In this document: positions 26,901-38,900 of the stretch, one piece after another
How the letters are laid out: each line of letters opens with the position of its first letter
Position numbering within the stretch: the first letter of the stretch is position 1
NCBI RefSeq assembly: GCF_954871325.1
Contig: NC_088775.1
Location: 66,689,561 to 66,753,560, forward strand
Length of the DNA: 64,000 bases
Source: Gordionus sp. m RMFG-2023
Taxonomy: Eukaryota; Nematomorpha; Gordioida; Chordodea; Parachordodidae
Direction: 5' to 3'
Notes under the pieces: model-generated
Seen by the model: the letters and a program-made list of their open reading frames with translations, nothing else
Told to the model about the DNA's origin: nothing
Database searches by the model: none
Translations under genes and position numbers: made by a program

Positions 26901-29900
26901 TTTATCTTATTATTCTTAAAGATTATTAATTAGAAGAAAATGGTTAACAAATCAAAGTAAAAATTATTATATTGTTAATTTAAAAAATTCTAAACATCTA
27001 ACTTAAAAATTGTTAAATGTAGGGCAGTTTTTGTGAACTTATTAAAATGATTTTAAAATTTATATATGCTAATCATTTATTTTTGGTTCAGATTAATTTT
27101 TACAAGATATTAATGAAGTGCATATTATAAATGAAATTAAATTTATAAATATCTCTTTTTTAATTCTGAAATCATTGCTATTTAAAAAAATTGTTCTCTT
27201 TTTATAGATTTAAGATTAAAGATAAAGTCATATTTGATAAGCATTTTACCCTTAATACAATAGAAAAAAAATCAATATGTTCTTATTGCAAAGTAAAAAT
27301 GTCTGGTAATCACTTGTCAAATTTAGAAAGTCACCTGGAAAGAAATCACAACAATGAATATTTAAATTATTTAAATGAAAAAACCAAATATCAGGAATTG
27401 TTATTGGCAAAAAAACCTAAAATTAATATAGAAACCTTTTTTCCAAAAAAGCATATAAGTATAAATATATCATCTAAAGATTTGATGAGTTCTATACTAG
27501 AACTTGTTACTGTAAATGGCTTTATCAATTATTGAAGATTCGGGATTTCAAAGAATTATAAATCCACTCCTATCTGGGCTCAATTTAGTTATAAACAAAG
27601 AAAATTTATCCAGAACTATTAATAAAACAGCCCAATCAATTAGAGACAAAATATCGAGAGAGGTAAAAGGAAAATTAATAAGTTTAAAAGTTGATGCAGT
27701 TCAACGACTAGATAGGTCAATTCTTGGTGTAAATATTCAATTTATATCAAAGTCCATTATAAATTTGAGGACTCTTGGAATTGTAGAGCTGAAAGAGAGA
27801 TGTACAATAGAATATATAAAAGAGAATATATTAAAAACTTTACTAAAATTTAAAATTAATATTGAACAAATATACACAATTACTTCTGATAAAGGTTGTA
27901 ATTTTTTAAGAGCTATAAAGCTCCTGCAACTTGAAACTGATTATGATGTAAGGAGTGAATCAGCAGATGAGGAAAATATGGATGTAAATGTATATAAATA
28001 TGATATTGATGATATACAAAATACTTTTTTATTAACTGTTATATCCTATCCGATTTATAGTGTACGGTGTGCAGCTCACACACTTCAGCTGGCACTTCAA
28101 GATGCTATAAAATTATCACCTATTGTGGAAACCATTGCAAAAGCTAGGAGCCTAAATTTAAAATTAAGACATCCCACTTACCAAAAGTTATTAAAAAATA
28201 TGAAACTCCCTAAGCCTGTGTTAGATTGCCACAGATGGCATTCAACCCATGATATGTTAGAAAGGCTGATTTTACTAAAACCCAATATCGAAGATTTTTT
28301 TCAGAGCAATCTGATTATTTATTGACTGAAGATTGGAAAGAGATAATAACGATTGTTGAAATTTTAAAACCGCTAAAAATCGCAACCAAACAATTCCAAT
28401 CTGAACAGTTAACACTGACAGATTTTTATGCAGCATGGTTAAGATGCTGCATCTTACTGGAAAAAAATCCAAACCATTTTGCTCAATTACTATATTCTTG
28501 TCTTAAAAACAGAGAAGAAAGGTTTATAAAGAACGAAATTCTCTTAGCTGCCATATACCTGGACCCAAGATACAAGGTTAATTAAAAGCTTAGTAAATTA
28601 ATTATTTTAGATTTATATTAAAATTGTTATTTTATGGAATATTTAAATATAAACAATATAAATCCTTAAATATTACAGGTATTACTTAGTGATGATGATA
28701 AGATTTGTGCTAAAAGGCATCTTGTCAATTTATGGAGACGAATTAAAAGCTTAACAACGCCGATTTTATCTGATGATATTAGTTCCGATGAAGTTATTGA
28801 ACAAGAAGATGATTTAGAGAAATTAATACAACTTAAAGAAAGGCAGGAGAAAATACTTAAAAGAGGGCCAACGATTGCTGAGAAAAGTATTGGAATAATA
28901 ATTACTGGATTTAGCGATTATAAAAGATTAGATAAGAAGGAAAATATTTTGCATTTTTGGGAGTCTGCTAAGCTGGAACACCCTGAATTATATATTTTAT
29001 CTAAAATCTTATTTGCTGTTCCTGCAACCCAAGTTAATTTACCATATTTTCACATATAAATACATTTAACATAGGTTAGCGTTGAAAGATCTTTTTCACA
29101 TTTGAAATTCATTCATTCACCACATAGATCGAGGATGAGTGAACAACTCTTGGAAGATATTATGCTAATACGTCTAAATAAAATTTTTAAAATTGATACA
29201 TGACTATATGCTTTGTATTTTTAACTATATTTGCCTATAAATAAAATAAAAAATTTATTTTTTATATCAAATTTATGTCTAGTTTTTTATTATGATTTAA
29301 ATATAGAATTTTTTTTATCAACTCAAAAATTCTTGAACCCGAACCAAACCCGGGTTCAAAAATATTTCCCTGAACCGAACCCGAACCGAACCCACCTTTT
29401 TTTTTATACCCCGAACCCGGGCAAAAATTTTGTCGGGTTCGCATCCCTGGCTGAGGATATTCAGCAGATAGAATAATTTTTAATTTCCTCTTACAATGTG
29501 TGGAAAATCCTATGAGGTTGAGAAGTATGATTTCAGGATTTCATTCTTGATGAAATAAATAGTAAAGATATATATATTGCGTGTTAAATTACGTAACAAA
29601 TAATGTTCATTTGCCAGTATATTCAAAGATATGGTAGCAGAATAAATGAAATGGAAGATGATCGTATGAACAAGTGAGGAGTCAAATGAAGAAGAAGGAA
29701 TATTACAATATCATAATAACTCAGAGTGTGATTATAAGTGTAACAAATGTTGAATATGCGCGTATGAAATTTTTAAAAGATGCAATATGCATACAAGTGA
29801 CACTAATTTATTGGCATATGAATACATTTTAACTTTGTCATTTACGCAAATTAATTGCGAGAAAACATTTAGTAAATTAAAAATTACAAAAATAAGCTGA

Positions 29901-32900
29901 GATCTAATATTGACCAAGAAAAATTAGAAGCGTTTTTAATGATGTCAGTTGAATGAGAACCATTGGCGCAGATTGAACTAGAAGATATTCCTGTATATTT
30001 GCGTAAAGGTTCAAAATTAATGAGAGATTTATTAACGTAAAAATTATATATTTCCTTAATTCTTTTATTTGAATTTTATTAATATCTATTTACAATATGA
30101 TCGGTGCCTGATTTTATAAGTGCAGCAATTTTATACGCTGTAATATTGTATAACTGCAATAATTATATGTGTAAAATCAATAGATTTGATATATTAAGTA
30201 TGTATTTTTATATTTAACAGATGTATGATTTGATTTTATAGTGCAATATCGTTATAAATCTAATATAAAAAAATATATATGTGCAATGAATATTATTTTA
30301 TATTGGTAGTGATGATTTTAGATGTGCATTTTTTAAAAATAAATTATAAATACTATTCTTTTTTTTACTAAAAATGTAAATCTTTTGAACTTATTTTCAA
30401 AAATAAGAAGTAATAAAAATCATGTAAATCGAAGAAGCCATATAAGGGAAGGGGGCGAAGCCCCCATATAAATGAGGCCGCTATAAAAAAATGCCCACGA
30501 GGCCGTAGCGTCGCCAGTCCGCCCCTGCTCTTGTGCAAAGTCTTAGCACGGCTTTGTTTTATTATAAATATAAGGAATCAAATGTTAAATTCAAATTTTA
30601 ATGTTTTTACATATTATTGGTAAAGAGACCTATATTTGGGTCGATTTCTAAAAAGACCCGATTAAGATTTTAGGCAAAATATATTATGTAAGCCTCGAGA
30701 TTTGGCAAATGAGGTCCAAACCTTTCTACCATCTATGAACAAAATCTTACATAATATTATTATGGTTAAAGTCTTAATCGGGCCATCGGGCCTTTTAACA
30801 ACACTAGTTTTTAAAAATTAATAATACTGTTGTATATTTGTTTATTAACATTGACAAAGTTAGGAGAATGTTTATATTTTTTTAATTTTTAACCTATATT
30901 ATTTTGAGTTTTCATAACTGTCTTTATTTACAAATTCCAAGATAAAATAAATTTAAATATCATATAAAAATGTTTGAAATAAATTTAATTATTTTTTAAA
31001 TCTTATAATTATTATATTTATTATATGATTTATTTTATATTCAGTTTTTTCGTCATATTATTTGTATTTATGTGAAAGTGATATATTTTTTGTAGTTTAG
31101 AATCTTGTAAAATAAAAAGAAAATCTTTTAATCTTTATTAATTACTAGTAGATAGCCCGTCAAAAATGACGGGGAATGAGAATTTTCTTCTTACTTTTCT
31201 AGCTGTTACCTGTTATTTGAAAATAATATTCAATTTTTATTCTTTTTACTCCCTCCCTCCTTCAGGCCAGGTTCAATTCATTAAAACTAAGTGTAAATAC
31301 TATGGTTTGAGTAAAAAAAAGCTTTTATTTGATTATACCAATATTATTTGTTAAATACTACTGATCACTTATACCTAATATTTAATATTAAAAAAAAATT
31401 CCCAGGCAAAGTACAAAGTCATAATAATTTAGAAAAATTCTTCCAAGCCTAATGAAAGATCATAATAATTTTGGTAGTTGAGAACTGAAATAAAATATTT
31501 AAATAATCATAATGAATATAAAAATACAATCAAAATCAGATTTTCATGGGCCTTGTTTTTTTGATCAGGCCGATCCCAGGCCTGCAAAATAACTTGTTTT
31601 AGGCCAATGTCTGACCCATAGTTAATAATAAAAAAATTATCAAGCGTCCAAGCTCATAATAATTTTGAAAAATCTTCCCCAAGCCCAGCCCAATATAATT
31701 TATAAAAATATTTTCCAAGCCCAGCCCAACTCATAATAATTTTATAAAAAAAAATTTCTCAGACCAAGGCCAACCCATTTAGAGAGTGAATACTCAGGCG
31801 CGTATGCGGGAATTTGGTATGGGGGGGGGGGGGGGGGGGGGGGGGGTAATAAAATTTTTTAAGAAATATTATTTTTTTTAAAAAATAACAAGCATAAATT
31901 TATTAGAACATAACTATTTCTAATACACAATTTTAAATTAATGTGAATTTTAAAAAATTATATGTATAAACCATCATATAAAATACTATAAATAAATGTG
32001 AATTAAAAAATATGAAACAGATATAACTGGCGGTATAGAAAAACTATAATAAATGTGAATTATAAAATATAAAGTGAATATAACCACTATATGAATCACT
32101 TAAATGAAATAGAAATTTGAATTTTTTGAGCCTTTAAAATATATATAAAATTTAAATGTTGGAAATATAAATTAATACACAAAAAGTTACTTAGGAATAA
32201 TTGTATTTTGTATGTTATATATTTTCATGTAAAATCCTATCTTCGTTGGGATTGAGCTAATTTTTCAATTATCTCATCCTTGCTTGTCGTCAAAGCCCAT
32301 GAATATTCAAAAGATCCAAACCTTTCAATCTACTTTCAGAAGTTGTACTTCTTGGTATGTTTTTCAGAGACCGGGGGTCGGACCGTATTTTAATTTTTTA
32401 AAAAATCCAGGCCGGGTTGTATATTTTAAAACAGCCTATATATGAAATCGTTATTATTAGCTATAAAAATCAAGAAGAAATATAATTTATTTTAAAAAAA
32501 TCCGGGCCGGGCCTGAAAATTTTATTTTAAAAAAAGCCGGGGCAATTTTTTTTAAAAAACTCGAACCGGGCCGTAAAAATTTTTTAAAAAAAATCCGAGC
32601 TGTGCCCTGCAAATGGTACCTCTGCAGGGCTCTGTTATTCCTTAAAAAAGAGAGTGTTCTCTTCATTAGTTTAATATTGCTAATATATATAAACCCTTTT
32701 ATTACATTGGGAATATAATCTAAAATATGTTTAAAATGCAAAGCATCCATATCATTTTTTGGGACTATATCAACCATAGTTAATATAAACATAGTTATTC
32801 AGCTAATAAGGCATCATAGATACTTTAATCTAACAAATATTTTTTTTCTATCACCATCTTAAAAAGATTGGTAAGGCTTTTGTGGAAGTAATATCTGCAG

Positions 32901-35900
32901 ATTGATAAGTGTTGCATGATGAATTAAAAACCATTCATTTATTTGGGTTATAAATGTATCTAAGAGAGGGGACATTTGTTTTATAATACTCTTCTACTGA
33001 TCCTATATTAATGTTTTAACGATGAGCTTGCCTTGCTGCAGGTCGAGGGAGACCAGTGGCGTAGACAAGGGGGGGGGGGGTCGAAACCCCCCCATGGAAA
33101 TTTTTTTTTTTTTATAAAAAAAAAATTATTTTTTTTTTATTGCGAATAATTATATTTAAAAAACGGTTTCAATTTAGAGAAATAAGATAATATATTATAT
33201 ATAATACAATATGAATATGAATATCACAATGAAATATATTTATAAAAAAGGAGTTTTAATTTTAAATGATCACATCGTTTAAAAATATATATAAATTATA
33301 TGAACTAAAATATTAAATAACAATAAAAGAATAAAGATATATTGTATGTAAATAATTTCTGGCATAGTTAAATTTATTAAATAACAATAAAGATATTTTG
33401 TAAATATTTTCTGGCTTGGCATAGTTAAATTAGATATTTATAAATTTAATTATTAAATATATATTTTTAAACTATATAGATAGTTTGTAAATTTTAATTT
33501 TTTATAATTTTTAAATATGGATATCCGTAAGTTTTTTTGTCAACAACAAAAAGAAAAAGGTATATAAAAATTTAAGTTGTATAATTTGAATTAGAAATAT
33601 ATATAGATGTTGCTCTTGCTAGTAAAAATCAGCCATCAGTTGAGTTGGTTTTCGTTGTATCCTCAGATGACGAAGGTAATGGTATTATTTATAATATCTT
33701 TTATTTAAATCATGCAATTAGAAAGACCAGACATACCATTACCACTCCATGGGACAACTACCTAAAGCTTTTTGAAAGCTCCTCTAAAAATGCTACTTAC
33801 CTAAGTCCCTCTATTCAAAATAAAAAAATATCAATATGCAATCAGTTTATATTAAAGGAAGTTTCTTCAAAAGTCAAAGCATCACCATTTTTTAGTGTTT
33901 TGGCGGATGAAACTTCCGATATTGGTAATATTGAACAACTATCCATAGCAATAAGGTTTATTGATATGGAATCAGGTAATTATAAAATGAAGGAACTATT
34001 TGTTCAATTTATTGAATTACCTGACACTAAGTCAGAAACGATTGCTAATCAAATTATTAAATCACTTCAAAACCTGGATTTAAATTTAAATCTACTGAGA
34101 GGCCAAGGGTACGATGGAGCTCCCTCGATGAGTGGCCATGTTAAAGGGGTCCAGTCAAGAATTAGAGAGCTTTTTAGCGCAGCTCTTTATGTTCACTGCA
34201 GTTAACATTGCCTGAATTTGATGATAACTGAGGCATGTGAAATTAGAGACATCCGGAACAGTTTACGTAAAAAGATTTTGATTTAATTGAAATTTATTAG
34301 ATTATGTATTATAGATATCTTTATATAATTTATATATATTTTTCAAAATTTAGAAACAATATCGTCGGTTTGTGACTTCTTTACCCCACCCAAGAAGAGG
34401 GAGATTTTTACCCAAACGTTCGATGAAATTGATTCAAAAAATTCAAAAAAAAAATTAAAAAGATTTTGTCCCACAAGATTCATTGAAAGACAACAATCGG
34501 TGAAGGTTTTCATCGAGTTATATGAGGTTATTTTTGCGGCACTGGAATCATACATATTACGCAAAGAAAAAGATTCCGCAGATGCGGAAAATCTTTTACA
34601 GGCTATTACGAAGTCTCAATTTTTAATTTCAATTCAATGTGTTTATTTTTTATTTAATTATACATATGATTTTAGCAAAATGTTACAAAAAATTGATTTG
34701 GATTTAAGGGAGGTTATGAATAGGGCAAAGGATATTGTTGAAATATTAACAAATATCAAAGATAATGTGGATGAAAAATTTCACGAAATATATGAGAAAG
34801 TAAAGGAGATCGCTAATATGTTTGGGATGAAATTTTTAAACCTAGAGTAGTTTCTAGACAATCCAATCGCTCAAATATTGATGCATCTACGATTGAGGAT
34901 TTTTATAAAATTAACATTTTTATTCCACTTATTGATACATTTTTATTTCAATTAAAGGAAAGATTTATAAGTCACAATTTTATTTTTAAAATCTTTTATT
35001 TTCTTTTGCCGGTTGAGTCTGAATTGTTGATTACACTTGAAACGCGAGAGGATATTAAGAACATCTCAGAGTTTTATTCTGATGATTTATTAGGGTCGTA
35101 TGATAAGTTACTTTGTGATGTCGAATTTTGGTATAAAAATTTTGGCAGAATAGAGTACTCTTTGAGACCAAAAAATGCTTTGCAGGCCCTTTCCATGTGT
35201 AATTGCACTTTAGATTCCCTGCCCAATATCAAAACATTGTTTTTTATTTTAGCTACTTTACCGATTAGTACCTGCACTAATGAAAGGTCTTTTTCAACTT
35301 TGAAAAGGTTAAAAACCTATTTAAGAAATAGCACCGGTGAAAACCGTTTAAATGGATTAGCCCTATTAAATATTTATAAGGAGATTATTCTAGATAAAAA
35401 TTTGATTCTAGATGAATTAGCCAAATCTCAGAGAAAAGTAGACCTCTCTTTATAAATTCAAATCATATAATTGTAATATTTTCTTAGTCATAAAATTTTT
35501 ATATGAATTATAATGAATTTTTAGTCATGATATTTTTATACTATATTTAATAATAGTATTGCACCTACAATAAGAATTATTTATATAATATACTCATTTG
35601 TATTAAATATAACTGTTAAATTATATTTTTTTAAATTGCATACAAGAATTACTTATATTTTATTGTAATTTTATTTTTTTAAAATATAGATATTTACAAT
35701 CAATTTTTAAAATAGTAATCTGTATAAAATTTATATATTTTGAAATTTATTTATTTATATATTATTAAAATAAATACATAGTTAAATAAATAAAGTTAAT
35801 AATAAATAAAATCTCTGCAAAATATTGTTATATGCAAAAATTTAATTTAAATAATTATTTTTAACATAGAATAAGATATATTGAGTTGATCATAAAATTG

Positions 35901-38900
35901 GAAGGTTTGGAGGGAGGCAAATTTTTTTTACATCGAATAGATTGAATTAATATACAATTTACTAAACATTGATAACATTTTCAAAATAATGCTTTCAGTC
36001 GCTTATTAATTATAAATTTGGCAAAAATTTTAATTCTAATATTTTTTAATATTTATGCTGGCCTGGGTATAATACACAAAATATTGGCAAATTTTGATAA
36101 GGGGGTTTGGGGGCGAAGCCCCCAAAAAATTTTTCACCCCCCCCCCCCATGGATCAATCCTGGCTACGCCACTGAGGGAGACAAATATTAAACACAGCTC
36201 TGCTTTTGACTCAACAATAACATATAAAATAAGAAATTCTTCATCAACATTAGCACTAATTTCTTTGAGTTCTAATAAAATGCTCTCCGCTATTCTCATG
36301 TTCTTAATCAAGTCGATGTCATGTTTTTGAAAAGTATTACATATAGTTGAAAAAAAAATTCATATAATTGTTCAAGATTTTATTATTCCCGTCATTCTTG
36401 ACGGGGTTTCAACTAGTAGTTGTATAATTAAATAATACATTCTAATGAGAAAATAAATTTGGAATATCGGCTCTTCTAACTCCATAAAAATTGTTACTGC
36501 TTGATTGCGGAGACTCGATCTCGTTGGACAAGCTTGCAATTTTTTTCTCCCTGTAGGACAATGAGTTTCAGAAATAATTATTATTTAACTAGAAATTTGA
36601 AAATGGTAGATAAATATTACGCCACTAAAAATTTGAAAATAAAAAGTAAATATCACGCCGGAAAACTTGAAATCGAAATTAATTGATAAAATAACTTAGT
36701 AGATGAATGTGATAAATAAATGTAATTAAATATTCAATATGAGATAGGAATAAATATTAACAAATATAATTAATATAAACAATAATATTTCTGAAAAATA
36801 TATCCGGCATCTGCATTTTTTGGCTTTGAGAAGGGGGGGGGGAGGGGTTGTCCCCCTGTCCCTCCTTGCTGCGTACGCGCCTGTGAATACTATTTTTAAG
36901 ATAAAAAATATATTTAAATTAGCTTTTACCTGAGGGCCATATAAATATTCTGTGTTAAATATCACACCTATGCCTAATATTAAAAAAATTCCCAAGCCAG
37001 GTCCCCGCACTTAGGAAAATTTTCTCAAACCAGCCAAGAACCATAATAATTTTGGTAGTTGTCACAATGTATTTAAAAATACAATTAGAATATGAAAGTT
37101 GCATGGGTCTTGGTTTTTGATCAGGCCTACCATGTCTTCAAAAGAAATTTTCAGGCCAATTTCTAGCCCATATTTAAAATTAAAAAATTAGGAATCTAAG
37201 ACTATATTAATTTTGAAAAATGTTTCCCAAGCTACGTCCAAGTCCATATTAATTGTGAAAAATATTTCCCAAGCCCAGGAAAACCCAGAATAATTTATTT
37301 TTTCCTAGCATCTAGAAAAATAGTAAGGGGTTTATAAGAATTAAATCTGTCTAATATGTATATATTTTTTTGCCATTTTATATCATTGGGAAAATTTTCA
37401 ACAAATGAAGGGGAAATATCTGATTTACCTATCATTCTACTGGTTAGCTCCTGGTATTTATATGAAATTCATGAATACATATTAAAGTACCATGCTGAAA
37501 ATATGTTCATCCTAATTTAAATTTTAAACAAACTACCACCTTTCCAAATGATTTATTACTTAGTTACAAATTATAAAATTAAATTTAAGACATTGATATT
37601 AAATTACAATAGAAAAAATAAAAAGATATTCTATTAATCAAAAAAGTTATAATAAGTTATGAATAACATACATTCTACAATTATGAAGTTATGAGAAAAT
37701 ATACTACACTATAGAATGCATGTAGAAAGGCTAAATTTTCAGAAAAGATAAGAGAGATGCAAATATTTACTTATGCATAAAAATTTCCTAATTAAAAGAT
37801 ATATAGTTGTATAAAATATTGCTATCAAAAATTCGCCATATTACAAATCACATGGGAATTACTATTGGCTTAAAATTGCTATGATGATTATCATTGGACA
37901 AATATTTTTTAAAAGAACACTATTGGTTAAATTTGATTGACGTTTTTTGAGGATTATTATAATAGATTACTTTTTCATATTAATCTAATTATAAAGGTTA
38001 AACAGAGACGATTATTGAGTTTAGAGAATTTATTTTATAAGCATAATTTAAATAATGAAATTTTTATAACATATCAGATAAACTAGTATTATACATGATA
38101 TTAAATTTGTAATTTAGCAATTTAGAACAACGTTCAAATTTGTAAAGGGGTTACTTCCATTTTTTCCCCTTAAAATCCAAAGAAATTTAGGAATTTTCCA
38201 AATTCTTATCTAAACTATTTTCTTTTATATATTTTTTTTAAAATGTTTCGCACTTTATTACCCTTTTAATAAAATATATCAATAAGCATAAGAATTGATA
38301 AACCAAATCTGAATCCTATTCAAATCCGATTTGACCGAAATTGGTCATTTAGACTCGGTTGGATTCGAACCTTGAATTTGAGATTTATTTCGGATTATAC
38401 CGGACTTGGACGACATTTTTTTAATATTTTGTTTTCTCGAAGTTTTTATAAATATTCTTTTCAAGGAATAACCCCTACAACTTTATAAATTTTTCCACTC
38501 TCTTTAAAATTTCATATACTCAACAATCCAATAAGAAAATTCGGATTAAATTTTGGATCAGATCAGACCCAGATCTTTGAAAAAATAAATAATAATTAGA
38601 TTAGATCGGTCGGGCAACCCAGGCCTTATCCATACCTTTTCGGTGAAATTTAAAAAATATTAATTAATTAATATATCACACCAGACCTTAGCTTGTAATG
38701 CTTTCGTGGTAATGTTTTTATTGTAATATATTCGCTGATATGCATTCAGGAATATACATTGTGCAATGCATAGATTATTTTTTCGAGGTAATTTTTGCAA
38801 AATAATTTCGCCGAACGACATTCATGGTAATAATACCTTTCGGTATGGTCTCAAACCCTTGGAAAACTCTCTCAAAATGTTTGAAAAACATGAGATTATA

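Larger units (their letters stand above)
25034..30527 (+). mobile_element. hAT transposon (CAGGGGCGGACTGG ends), with two nested insertions
   Basis: Begins CAGGGGCGGACTGG and ends CCAGTCCGCCCCTG, an exact 14-bp inverted repeat. It is flanked by CTCTTGTG at 25026-25033 and 30528-30535, a perfect 8-bp hAT target duplication. Subterminal blocks GCCCACGAGGCCG occur at both ends. Its own transposase survives only near 29600-30040. The rest is a LINE fragment (about 25555-26635) and a complete second hAT (26703-29449). It lies in intron 1 of the FERM gene. Confidence 0.93.
31795..36883 (-). mobile_element. hAT-type transposon (CAGGCGCGTA ends), with nested insertions
   Basis: Begins CAGGCGCGTATGCGGG and ends CTGCGTACGCGCCTG. 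It is flanked by TGAATACT at 31787-31794 and 36884-36891, a perfect 8-bp duplication. Just inside the left end is a run of about 30 G, and near the right end GAAGGGGGGGGGGAGGGG. It contains the MITE 32365-32634, the hAT 33054-36174 and a Helitron-like end at 36388. Its own possible coding frames are minus-strand fragments at about 32635-32792 and 36175-36311. Confidence 0.9.

Noticed and set aside
31144-36416. The two CCCGTCA hairpin ends as the terminal inverted repeats of one 5.3-kb element
   Set aside because: The right end lies inside the hAT 31795-36883 whose own 8-bp duplication is intact, while the left end lies outside it, so they belong to separate insertions.
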